Positions 22,244 to 33,110 of a stretch of DNA of 64,000 nucleotides are shown in pieces (positions within the stretch are counted from its first letter, which is position 1; each line of letters opens with the position of its first letter). The stretch is from contig NC_057765.1 of the NCBI RefSeq assembly GCF_010389155.1, forward strand, positions 124,001 through 188,000, read 5' to 3'. The DNA is from Erigeron canadensis (lineage: Eukaryota > Streptophyta > Magnoliopsida > Asterales > Asteraceae). The notes under the pieces were generated by a model. The model did no database searches, had not been told where the DNA came from, and worked only from the letters and a program-made list of their open reading frames with translations. Position numbers and translations under genes: made by a program.

Positions 22244-25200
22244 TTAGTTATCATTGGGGACCCAAACCTTCATAGGTTTGGGTCGTCCCTTCTCATCCTT
22301 GAGAATCAGTTCAGTCCAATATCCATTGCTAGAAGTCGTGGGTGTGACTTGATTCTCAACTTGTCTTCTCACTGGAGAAGACGTCTGACCGCTCGTTGGA
22401 GAAGGTCTTGGGGAATGAAGGCCAAAAGAGGGTCTAACACTCGAGTGAAGTCGGTTATAAATTGAATTACGACTTGGAGATGTTTGTGACCGACTCGAAC
22501 TCCCACTGAGGGTAGTGAATCTTTGTCCCATAGGAGAAGAACCTTTTGGTGGAGATTCACGTCGTTGAGGAATAGTAAACGGTTTTGTGGAAGATTGAAC
22601 TTCTTTAGCCTTATAAACCTGTTTATCATTACCCAACCCCCTTTTTCCTTCCGAGGTGGAAACCTTTGAAGGAGAACCCAATCTCCGAGGTCTATTAGGA
22701 CATACACTGTAAACATGACCTTTTTCATGACAAGCAAAGCAAGAGAGGACCTTAGTTTTTTTCTTTGTATCTACCTGATTATTGGTACTTACAGATTCAC
22801 TATTGTCCACTGATTTACTTGGCTTACTAGGATCCTTATGGTCTCGTTTGGTCGGTGATATCCTAGACTTACTTGGGACTTCTTTCGAGCAGGCATTAAG
22901 ATATGCTTCAAAGCCTTAGTTGCTTCGACATTAACAACTAATTCATCTTCAGATTGACTATCCCTAGACTGCTTAGGTAAAGGAGTTTGACGCAACTGAC
23001 TTAATCGCTTCATATCCTTAATATCAACATCCCAGACTTTATCAATCCTCTTAGGGTCAATTGATGATAACGGAAATTCTAACTCAGTGTAGACCCTACT
23101 ACTCTTACGAAGTGTAAAGTGAGTAATACTGTCTTTTTGACCATAAGAAGTGGACGAATCTAGGACGACACCTTTCAATTTCTCTTCCTTGGTAGGTTGA
23201 GAAGAAACTCCTTTAGATGCTACTGTCTCCTCAGTCAAAGTAGGCTTAGGAGACGAGTCTTGAGATTTACCAACATCAACACTAGGTTGAAGTAGGACTT
23301 CCGGGATATTAGGTTCTACAGGAGTATAATTATTGTTGAAAGGAGGAGGCATGCTATTGTAAGAAACCTTAGCAGAGTCAGAACTCGTAGATGGAGAGTC
23401 CCCAAATTTTTGCATATGCATCAATAGCTCATCATGTCTAGCTGAATCAACCTTAGCTTGTAAGTCCACTATTTCTATTCTAGCATCAGCCAGTTCTTTC
23501 TCAATAGTAGCACACTTTTTAGTTAATAATGCATAAGCTTCACCACCTACTCTTTCTACAGCCACAGCATGTTTAACTTTGTCTTTCATAGCATTAATGT
23601 CAGACTCTAAAAAAATTTAATCCTATCCTTTAAAAATTTTTCTCTATCAGTGACAGTTAAATCTTTTTTAATCAATTTATCTCTTTCTTCATGAGCAGCA
23701 TTAACAACAGATTCTAAATGCTTAATTCGTTCATTCTTTTGTTCAATTTCATCAAACATTCGATTAACAATTTTGCAAACATGAACAATAGTACGAAGAG
23801 AATAAGATACCTGTTGATCTGCTTCTTTGCAGTCTGCCATGTACGCAACAAAGTCATCCACACTCATGCCTGCTAGAATTTCATACTCTTTCATCTGCTC
23901 TTCAATCGTCTTTTCAACCTTTTCAGTAGCAGAATCGTCTTTGTTCTCAGCAGCGTTCACCTCTCCAGAATCTTTCGTATCAGCAACCTCAACCTCTTCA
24001 TCCGACTCAGAATCAGTGTCATATACCTGAGTAGAAGATTCCAAGTTCGAGCTTTGAGCATTTTCATACAGATGCTCATCACTGTGGTAAACTGAGGTAT
24101 CCAAGAAATCCTCAACAGAATCTGCTATTTGAGCCATATCATCAACTATTTCGACCAAATAAGCATTATTAGTCTCATCCTGTGGAAGATTCCAGACATA
24201 AGAACCATCAGGTTGAGCAGCTACGATAGCCTTGTCATTGCTATTTCCAGTAGTATCTTCAGTCAACAAGAGAGCTCTACTTGCATTCTGATTAAAAGGA
24301 CGATTACCACCTCTATCTTGACGGTTAGGGGTAATGTTGACATCTCTCTTTGGTCGTTGACATTCTTTTGCAAAATGTCCAAAGCCATCGCAATTATAGC
24401 ACTTAACCTTTGACTTGTCAAAGCCCTGAGTACCCCCAATAAGCTGTCGACCTGTTCGCTGCATAAACCTTTGCACTCTCCTGGTGATCATCGCCAAATT
24501 CCATTTCAGATCCATTTCTTCAACATCATCTGGATCTATTTGGTCATAATCTTCATCAATGAGTGCTGGATCCGTGATCCTCCCAGCAACAAAAGCTTCA
24601 TGTGCAGCACACATTGCGGCAAAGACATTCATCCTTCCCTCAGCAGATTTCATATCCATAGGCATAGACTTGTAACCAGCAGAAGTAGATGAAATGTTAC
24701 CAAACGACATATTTCCAGGCTTGGCATTCTCATTTGTCTTTCGAGCCTTGAAACCAGCATCAGAAGCCATGAAACCTGCAGAATCATCTCCATCCATAAC
24801 ACAATTAGGACCCTCTTTCGTGCCAGAAGAACCAACCCCAGAAAAGAATGCATTAATATCAGCTGTAGGATTCTTCATAGTGGCATGATAAAGAGATGGA
24901 TCTTGTGTGAAGTTGTCTTGGAGATCCTTTGCCTTATCCTTCATTTCTCTGTTTCTTAATGTGGATATAACACCATCTATACGAAGAGATGCATAATCAG
25001 CTCTTTCTTGCAATCCATGACGAAATTCTTTATAAGCTTTCGGCAGACCATCCAAGAATTTATCCACTATCTCAGTAGGAGTATACTTAAGATCAAAATA
25101 GGCTAACTCAGCAAGAAGATGTTGAAATCTCAAGATAAGATCCTCAACTAGTTCGTTCTTGGTAGCATTAAAGCAATCAAATTGTTTCTTAAGCATCTTA

Positions 25201-25630
25201 ACTCGATTTTGCTTCAATAATGGATCACCTTCACAGTGAGCTTCAATAGCATCGAACAGTTGCTTTGAAGTCTTGTACTCCTGTTTAGGAAACAAGTGCA
25301 CTAATTCTTGAGGAATGCACATCCTAAGAGTAGAAAGAGCCTTAACTTCAACAGCATACAAGGATTTTTCTTCACCTTTTAACTCTCCTACCTTGTAATT
25401 AGTTGTAACACCGTTTACAGTAAGAGTTGGCCATTCATATCCTTCAGTGATCATAATCCACATATTCAAATCTTCCCGTTGAATATAATCTTCAAATCGA
25501 CCTCTCCATGCCCAAAAGTCAGCCAATGAAACTAACTTCGGTGGAGAATTAGTACGTCCAACAGATGATCATGATAGACAAGAGAATTCAGGTATTGAGC
25601 AACAGCAGTGTTGGTTGACGAGGAAGCCAT
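22244..25630 (-). pseudogene. Copia gag of the full-length family A element
   Basis: Gag starts at the ATG at 25630 (MASSSTNTAVAQYLN). A frame break near 25570 moves to the main frame (25526-23607), which holds the UBN2-type domain (FWAWRGRFEDYI, LKKQFDCFNATKNE, IVDKFLDGLPKAY), TDPALIDEDYDQIDPDD, the zinc knuckle CYNCDGFGHFAKEC and a long acidic and coiled-coil region. A second break near 23600 leads to 23589-22789, and a third to 22810-22244 with a second knuckle CFACHEKGHVYSVC. At more than 1100 residues it is long for copia gag but in the range of SIRE-like elements. Three breaks make it non-functional as assembled. Confidence 0.82.
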
Positions 25631-25996
25631 TTCGTAAATTTCTGCACTGAACGAAGATAGATCTTAAATTCGTTTGAATGAGAGAAACGAAGATAGGATT
25701 AACTTCGTTTGCAGGAAGGAAACGAAGATAGAATTATCTTCGTTTGAAGGAAAGAAACGAAGATAAAGCAAAATCCGTAAGGTGAGAGTAACGAAGATAA
25801 CTTGAAATTCGTTGGAAGGAACTTAACGAAAATAAAGCTAAAAATGTTGGAAGAACTCGAAACGAAGATGAGGTTAAGTTCGTTTGCTAAATTCGTTTGA
25901 GAAAACGAAGTTAGCGACAGTAAGGGTATCGGGAGGTTGATTTTCAGAGAAAAGAATCAAACAAAACGATCTCGAACCTTCGATAAGAAATCGATT
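25631..25996 (-). repeat. ACGAAGATA repeat leader of the full-length family A element
   Basis: Between primer site and gag the plus strand carries about eight imperfect units of ~35 bases, each with (A)ACGAAGATA followed by TTCGTTTG, so each unit can fold on itself. The position parallels the CACGAAG array in the family B leader. No gene is seen. Confidence 0.7.
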
Positions 25997-26009
25997 GGCT
26001 CTGATACCA
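25997..26009 (-). other. Primer binding site of the full-length family A element
   Basis: TGGTATCAGAGCC on the minus strand, two bases (AG) after the LTR end ...GGGACTCACA. It is a perfect match to the initiator Met-tRNA type site. Confidence 0.9.
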
Positions 26010-26011
26010 CT

Positions 26012-26652
26012 TGTGAGTCCCTCGATAGCTATAGATCGCTCTCGAGATCGTCTATGATTATGTCGTGAGTGCGGAATCCTCACGAGATAACTAGTTTGAT
26101 TAGTAAACTGGTATATCGCTAATTATCAAGTAAATAATCAGCCGTATTATGCTATCTTCGTTTCTATAAGATATAGAACGAACTTAGGTGTCTGGTGTAC
26201 TTGTATGTCGAACGTGATACTTATTTTAGAGTATTCATTCGTATATATATGTTTTGAGTCGAACTGGGCTTGCTGGGCTTTGTTCTTATGAACTTAGTTG
26301 CCCAGCCCATGTAACGAAGTTAATCTTCGTTTGTACCAAACGAAGTTTATCTTCGTTTGCCTCTAACGAAGATATACCTTATCTTCGTTAGATACAAGAC
26401 TAAGTTATATTCCTAAGTATTTCATCTTAAGGAATCCTAACACATATTATGTTTGTACTTGTATATTACACAACAAACATCATACATAACACACATATAT
26501 ATAGCACCAAAACATGTAATCAATCATTACCATAACATAAAGTCCATAATCTATCAATTACATATATAGATACGACATAAATTAACATAATGTCTCAATC
26601 TAAACGACATATCAAATCTAAGTTGCTGTTGTCACATCAACATGCATCAACA
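26012..26652 (-). repeat. Family A 5' LTR of the full-length element
   Basis: 641 bp, TG/CA ends, followed on the right by the duplicated AAAAG (26653-26657). It holds the same three CGAAG hairpins as the other family A LTRs (about 26307-26387 on this strand). Confidence 0.92.
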
Positions 26653-26657
26653 AAAAG

Positions 26658-28466
26658 CTTCATATTGTTGGTATTGTTCTTGTTTTTGTACATATAGATC
26701 CGAAATAAATTGAATCCGTAAATAACATGTAATTTTCGAATTGTTTTGTTGGTTTTTGGTTAGATCTATCATAGGTCCGAATCATATTAGTGATTTTTGG
26801 TCTTAAAATGGTGTTATGGTTCATCCTTGTGACCGGATCTAAGCTTGGTGGTGATTTTTGGGTCGGTCAACTGTCGGTCAAAGTTGGTCAAAGCTGTTTT
26901 CTAGTCGGTCAAAGCTGGTCAAAGCTGTTTTCTAGTCGGTCAATGCCGGTCAAACTGACCGGAAAATGCTTTTTGGTTCAAATTTTGGTTTTCAGTGTAT
27001 TTGGATCTTAATTGGTAAACTTGGGGTCAAAATTGATTAAGGTCTTTGGAAAGTAAAAATTAAGATTTACTAAAGTCAAAATTAGAAATTTCTGGTCAAA
27101 GTAAAAATTAAGTTTTCTTGGTCAAAAATCAGATTTGGGTTGTAGTTAGTTCAGGTCATGTTTAAAATGAAATACAAAATTGTCATAATACCAAAGTGAT
27201 ATGAACTTATGTATATTTATATATACATAAGATTTAATCTAATATGGACCTAAATATATATATATATATGATTGATTTATTAAGGACATTGAATATATCT
27301 ACATATATTTATATATATAGAAAGACAAAGATTAATGGACTTGAAAGGATTATAAAAATCATATGACTTTTCGAACTAATATTTTATAACGACATTCCAT
27401 ACGAAGACTTGGCGGGATATAAACAACAAATTGTTGACATTATTGAACGAACTAAATCTTTTGGACAATTTACAAGGACAATAAGACTATTATATATATT
27501 ATGACATTTGACGAGACATAATGGCATTTCCTAAGACACTAGTATAGGACATGGGCTTCTGCAATTAAGTAAGTACTTATTGGGTGACTTGTGGACAATG
27601 TAGGACTTTTGGACAGATAGTGAGCTTATTTCAGGTGTATTGATTGTTCCTGTTCTTGTTCGTTGACTTAGGATACTTATACTTGTGTTGCTTTCAGGTG
27701 AGTTTCGTAGCCCCTCTTTTTATAAGTTTTTGGGGTGAAAAGTATACTTGTTATTTTTAAACAGTTTGTCGATTTCTGTTTATGTTCAATATTGAGCCTG
27801 TGCGTATAGAGTTACTTTTGCCATTTGACGTGCTTCTGTCTTGTTGTATGTGTATGATTATGTGTGTGTTGTTGTGCTTGATGACATGCTTATTTGACGT
27901 GCTTTATATGGAGACTTGAGACTTTGAGACTATGGACTAAGGTAGGTACCGTAAGGCCAGACTTTGAGACATTGAGACTTTGAGTACTTCGAGTACATTG
28001 AGTACCTTGGACTTGAGACTTGTGTACTTTGACTTATATGGCTTAACTCTGCTCATTATATATTGAACAAATACTTATATTTGTACTTAAAAGATTCGAC
28101 AAAAGACTTATTTCTTGACTGGACTTTTTGACTAAAACTTACGAACTCACCAACCTTTGTGTTGACACGTTTTAGTATACTTTTCAGGTACTCAGGTTAA
28201 TCAGGGATAAAGACTTCTATGCTAGGTCTGGACTTCGGAGATTTATGCTCCATTGCTTATTGTCAGACTTTAAGGCTACATGCCTTGGACTATTTCAGTT
28301 TATGGGCTCATTGTAATAGGCTGTTCTAGCATTGACATGACTGTGAACTCATGTTTTTGAGAATATATTTATTATATTCTATTTCATTTAGCAGTATCTA
28401 TGTAATTTCATGTCGTGCTGTACTTCTCATGACACCTCATGTTTCCACCAACGGTGGGGTGTTACA
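26658..28466 (+). repeat. Gypsy A 3' LTR, second part
   Basis: This continues the LTR interrupted at 14124 and ends GGTGTTACA at 28466. It contains tandem GGTCAAAGCTGTTTTCTAGTC units of about 31 bp at 26865-26960. The last ~475 bases repeat 9098-9577 closely. No coding region is seen; the short frame at 26790-27011 is in LTR sequence. Confidence 0.75.
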
Positions 28467-30961
28467 GTGCTCGCGTGTTCGTCAAGGAACATAATGCTGC
28501 AATTGACCTCAGCATTACGCAGTCAGGATGCACACCAGAGTTTCATGGTGTCCTTCAATACTTAGCACGCTCTCGTATTCGTTTTGCTTTGACCGAGAAT
28601 CCTCCGCTGGTCATAAGTCTTATTACTGAATTCTGGAACTCAGCCAGATTGGTGCAAGTTGGTGATCACACTATGATTCGCACTACTGTTGCTGGACGTA
28701 ACATTCAGTTTACTGCTGGAGACTTAAGGACTATTTTGGACTTAGGAACTGATGATATGGAGCAAGGTCCTGTTGAGTTTGAAGAAAGCTTTTGCGACGG
28801 TGCTCTCAGGCGTATGGGATATGTTGGTGATATTACTCATCCTTATCGCAAGAATCGTCTTCTAGGCAAATGGAGATTGCTTGCCTACTACTTATTGAGG
28901 TCTCTTAGTCATCGGAGTGCAGATCATGATCAGTTGAACATTTTTACTGCTTCTCAGGTGGTTGCTCTTGTGCTGAACAAGCCCTACAGCTTTTCCCAGT
29001 ACATATATGACAATTTTGTAAAGCAGTTGAGAGCATTTGGAAACGATAAGAAATTCTTCTTATTTCCAAGATTTGTTATGATAATCATTCGGCGCAGAAT
29101 AGCAGATTTACCGTTTGATGGTCCTACTTTCAATTTGGGTCGTCTGACTCATAAGGTGTTTGTTGAGAGTATGAAGCACTTTGCAGGTCATGGTGTTCCT
29201 AATAATGTTGCCAATCCACCATTGTTCGGACATCTCATAAATCCTGGCTATGTTGCTCCTCAACAAGGTTGGGAAGATGAAGCGCCTATTGCTGCTGCTG
29301 CTGATGATCAGGCTCAAGAAGATCCTCAAGAAGAGCGAGCTGATCAGTTTGAGGGACTCAATGATGTTCCTCTGTATGCTAGAGATCTAGAAGATGATCC
29401 AGATATGGACGCTCTTATGCAGGATGTTGATGATCCCGCAAATCTTGTACCACCATCTACTGGAGTCTCTACTTCTACCTATGCTCAAGTTGATGTTGAT
29501 GTCGGTCCTTCTGAAGTCCCGGTTAATGTTGTTGAGGATTCAGAAGATGAAGAAGAGGAAGAGAGACTGCTGAAGTGAAGAAGAAGACATGCAAGATCTC
29601 AAGTTGAAGTTGATAGAGAATTCGCTGCTTATACTAAAGCCATGGAGAGGTCTCATGCACCTTCTGTTGGTGATACTCCATTGGTTGCTTTAAGAGCTTC
29701 TGTCTCTGAGATTCCTGCTTCTGTGTCTGCTCCTTCTGCTGCTGGTGTTATTGTTGGGGAGAGGAGGTCGAGACCAAAGTTTATAATAAGAGGAATTAGT
29801 TCTCGTGCAAAAGTTGTTACTGAGGCTACAACTGTTACGATTCCTACTGCTCCGGAGTCTACAGTTCGTCAAGAGCCAGAGCCGACACTTATTGCTCCTA
29901 GGCCTTCGTCTGCTCCTATTCAGGCTACAGTTCCTGTTTCTACTGTCATGGGACGTCTGTTGGCTCCTCTGCAAAGACCACAGATGCCTCCCATAGGAAC
30001 TTTTAGTGCTCGTATGCCTTCGTTTGAAGCTACGATGCCACCTCATGCCTCTACATCTGATGCTGCTTCTACGTCACATCCAGTTGCTGCGGCTCAAGTG
30101 CAGCTGAGTCGTTTATTTTCAGAGAATAAGATGTTAGAGATGAGGGTTACAGCTTTGGAAAGTTAGCTAAAGCTCCAAGCTACTAAGCATCAGGAAGATA
30201 TGGACATGATGACAGCTCTTGTTCATTCTCTTGGTTCTAGACTTGACCAATTCTTGGCTCAAGGGGGAGATAAGAGTGGTTGTAAGGATGATGAGCTAGC
30301 AAGTAAGTCAAGAGATGATGATCATGAAGATCAAGATCCAGCTCAAGGTCCTAATCAAGCACAACCAGATGTTGATGAGCCAGAGAATAGAAGTCAAGGT
30401 CAAGTTGCTGCTGATGATGCTATGGATACAGAGACTACAGATATTCAGGGGGAGTCATCAGGACAAAGAGAGTCAGAGATTGCTGGTACAACTGGTGCTA
30501 GTACTTCTAGGACTCAAGATAAAGGCAAAGCTGTGATGACCGCTCCAGATGCAGATCCCGATGATCCAAATAATGATGATGGGGAAGATTCCAATTCAGG
30601 TAACTCCGATTCTAATTCTGATAGAATAGAAAGGCATATAGTGAATGATCCTCATAATCATATAGGAAAAGAAAATCTTAGCAAAGGAAAATCTACTCAG
30701 GATAGTGAGTCAACTAAGACTGATTCTACTACCAATGCCTCTACAGAGTCAGATTTGCACCCTTTAATTGTGCGTAGACTATAAAAGAGATTGGGATATG
30801 ATCCACAAGCTCATATGAGAGCTAGAGGAGAGATTATGGATTATGATAATTATTATGATCCAGGATCACTTAGGGATCAAATGAAAGAACAGTCAGGGTT
30901 AACTCATACATCTTCAGAGTCAGAGTCAGATTCGGATTCAGATTCGGATTATGAACCTTAG
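28467..30961 (+). pseudogene. Post-pol gene exon 1, family B (B3)
   Basis: This is the family B counterpart of the frame at 3894-5612. ARVFVKEHNAAIDL matches PRQFVKKHNLALNL; LARSRIRFALTENPP matches IARSRLSFAFCDSPR; ALRRMGYVG, W-R-L-L-A-Y-Y-L-L, TASQVVALVLNKPYSFSQ, LFPRFVMIII and PPLFGHLINPGY follow. An acidic region, a coiled-coil-like stretch, a long Asp/Ser/Gln-rich tail and SESESDSDSDSD near the end complete it. One reading frame covers the whole block, with three in-frame stops (TGA ~29576, TAG ~30164, TAA ~30782) and no frameshift. The true start was lost to gypsy A. At about 830 residues it is longer than in family A. Confidence 0.72.
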
Positions 30962-31225
30962 TGCTAATGATTTTTATTTTTGTTTTTGTAATAATTATAA
31001 GATAAATATAAATGTATTTGTTACATTATATTTATAATATAATATTATTGTTGTAAGTTAAAATAGATAAAGATTATAAGATAAATATTAATGTAATTGT
31101 TGCATTATATTTATGATATAGTATTATTTATTTTAATTTCTTTTATGTATTTATACTATTTTATTATGTCTTGACTTATAATTCATGTTCTTTATCTTTG
31201 TATATGTAAATCGTTTGAATTGCAG
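30962..31225 (+). other. Putative intron between post-pol exons, family B (B3)
   Basis: This very AT-rich interval ends in GAATTGCAG|ATAAG. With a preceding G the next frame reads D-K-L-Q-R-I-G-A-L-D-D, parallel to family A. The donor is not clear: the first block ends in a TAG at 30959-30961 where family A has CAG|GT, so the donor may be mutated. It is weaker than the family A intron. Confidence 0.4.
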
Positions 31226-32373
31226 ATAAGCTTCAAAGGATAGGTGCATTGGACGATCTTGATGCTGAAGAAGATCTAGAAAGTATCAATGATGAAGATA
31301 TGGAAGAAGGAGAGTTCATTACTTCAGAAGCTGATAGAAAAAGGTTGCTTGATATACCTTATGACTTTGATCGTGTCTTTAATGAAGATGAAGTCATTCA
31401 AGTTGAACCAATAGCTGAAGTAGAACATCTCAATCTCAATCCAATCAGAGATAGTCCAGATGAACCTAAGAATGTTGCAAGTATGAGATTTGCTGTATAT
31501 GCAAACATAGTTGATGAAGGACATGACAATATTTTTGATCTATACTGGAATATAGATGCTACACGAGAGGTTGATCTTGGTAGATTTAATATACCTCCAG
31601 TGCAGTAAGATCATGAGTTTATTATTAATAGACTAATTCCAGGTTATAGAGGACATACTGGTTTGATGATACGTGATACGTATAAACCATCGATGTTTTG
31701 GGAGTTTATATCGGACAAGGATGCACCCAAGTACTTCTCAGTGATACAAAGTTGGTTCTATGATCACAGAATCAAATTTTTTATTATCAAGAGAAAGGAG
31801 GGTTGCCAGTACATGTCAATAAGTCAAAGACACTGCCACTCTCTTAGTGATTCTGACATGATAGATTTGGGAAGACGCTGGTTCGTTAATCTTCAGAGCA
31901 ATGGACTTGCAGATTTCTACTGGAATAGATTCAGAGACGAAAGAATTAAGTGTTTCAGTGCTAGAGGTCTGAAGCCAGAAGAAAGGTTGATAAAGCCAAC
32001 ACCTTTGAAGAAGATTAAGAATCCAGATGGCACATTTCGGTTTGTCCAGAAAAGAATTAAATGTGTTAAGAAGGTTCCCACTATCAAATGGGATCAAGAT
32101 ATGCTAACAGAGATGACATTTTGGCAGATAGATATCAAGTCAAGCGGAGCACAGATGTTTGTTGATGATTCACAAAAACAAATGTTGCTACGCATGTATG
32201 ATCCAATGCAGATTGTCAACTTGTCAACAGGTGATCAAAGAAGACTTTTGGATACACCTTGTTCAGCTGTGGATTTTTGGAGAGTAGAGGAAAGGCGCTA
32301 ACGCAACATTCTCGCTCATTGTTTACAAGAGAGAATTCATGCGAATCGCATCAGACTTTTATTTAACGGATAG
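31226..32373 (+). pseudogene. Post-pol gene exon 2, family B (B3)
   Basis: The acidic start (DDLDAEEDLESINDEDMEEGEF) parallels DELEEGEF of family A. The conserved core contains KPSMFWEFISDKDAPKY, WFYDHRIKFF, EGCQYMS, DLGRRWFVN, FVQKRIKCVKKVP and YDPMQIVNLS, ending RLLFNG. Two in-frame stops (TAA ~31606 and TAA ~32299) interrupt a single uninterrupted frame. Conservation between two distinct LTR families suggests the region was once under protein-level selection. No enzyme motif is recognised. Confidence 0.68.
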
Positions 32374-32421
32374 CTTTGAAGTTCAAGTTTTGAAGACTTT
32401 AAAGAGATCTAGTTGCAATCG

Positions 32422-32434
32422 TCAAGGGGGAGTC
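32422..32434 (+). other. Polypurine tract of B3
   Basis: CAAGGGGGAGTC directly before the LTR start TGTAGATGC at 32435. It is the same tract as in family A apart from the last bases. Confidence 0.85.
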
Positions 32435-33110
32435 TGTAGATGCAGATTCGTTGTGACAATCGCAACATAGATTTGATTATCATTTATGTTTTTAGGAACT
32501 TGTGTGTAATCATTTAAATAAGAACTTGTGTTGATATTTAATGATTACGTTTGAACTTCAATATTATATTTGTTTATGTTTTGTATTGTGTTTGTGTGTT
32601 ATATATTGTTTTGCAGGTACAAGAACATAGAATCAAGGTTTATAAGTGTCGTAGAACACTTAAACGATGATTGGATGTTATGTACGAGCCAAACGAAGTA
32701 AAACAAAGAATCAAAGGGTCGAACCTCGTGCTGACGTCATCAGCATGTAGGACTGGCCTCGTGCTGATGTCAGCACGAGGCAGATCGATTGATTATTGTT
32801 TCGGGCCTAATCCTTCAATTAAGGCCTAAGCCCACACAACCCAATATGAATTAGTATAAATACAAGACCTAATCTACGAAATTAGGTTAATGATTTTCGA
32901 ATCCTTGTTAGTTATTCACGAATTTCAGAGCTAAGGTTAATTGTTCCTTCGTGTGTTCTTCTACACGAACCACAAGCCTTGTGCATCTCCTTGGGTTAAT
33001 TAATTACTTATTAATTAACAAAAGGCAATAGTTATCTCAAGAGGATTCCGCACTCTTGACATAACGAATCGCGTCTTATTACGATCCACGCAACAATAGG
33101 GCACCTTACA
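32435..33110 (+). repeat. Family B 3' LTR (B3)
   Basis: 676 bp, TGTAGATGC...CACCTTACA, matching the reverse complement of 634-1317. It includes two near-repeated CCTCGTGCTGACGTCAGCA-like segments around 32725-32785. The following CTACT (33111-33115) would be the target duplication, but the left partner is lost. Confidence 0.88.

Larger units (their letters stand above)
14125..26652 (-). mobile_element. Full-length family A SIRE-like copia element (12.5 kb)
   Basis: Read on the minus strand: 5' LTR (26652-26012), primer site (26009-25997), ACGAAGATA repeat leader, gag (25630-22244), decayed pol (protease region, integrase, reverse transcriptase, start of RNase H, about 22240-19311), an assembly gap (19211-19310), a repeat-rich spacer, the two-exon post-pol gene (17802-14814), a polypurine tract and the 3' LTR (14763-14125). 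Domain order integrase before reverse transcriptase is diagnostic of copia. The 5-bp duplication is AAAAG. The LTRs differ by only about half a dozen bases by eye, yet pol and gag carry many frame breaks. Confidence 0.92.
9098..28466 (+). mobile_element. Ty3/gypsy element A (degenerate), with nested insertions in its 3' LTR
   Basis: The plus-strand order is: the 3' ~480 bp of a 5' LTR (9098-9577), primer site (9581-9593), leader with a long palindrome, gag/protease remnants, reverse transcriptase remnant (about 11838-12900), then a long LTR from about 12900 to 28466. That LTR is split by a solo LTR (13438-13957) and a 12.5-kb copia (14125-26652). The 3' LTR end (about 27990-28466) repeats 9098-9577 with few differences and ends GGTGTTACA. 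Integrase and most of RNase H are missing. The right flank is the post-pol gene of family B copy B3. Confidence 0.75.
28467..33110 (+). mobile_element. Copia family B element B3, 3' part (post-pol gene and 3' LTR)
   Basis: This is the right part of a plus-strand family B copy: post-pol gene in two blocks (28467-30961 and 31226-32373), polypurine tract (32422-32434) and 3' LTR (32435-33110). The left part is cut by the gypsy A LTR, whose end falls inside the N-terminal codons of the post-pol gene. The right flank is gypsy B pol, entered after the LTR end CACCTTACA. Confidence 0.85.
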
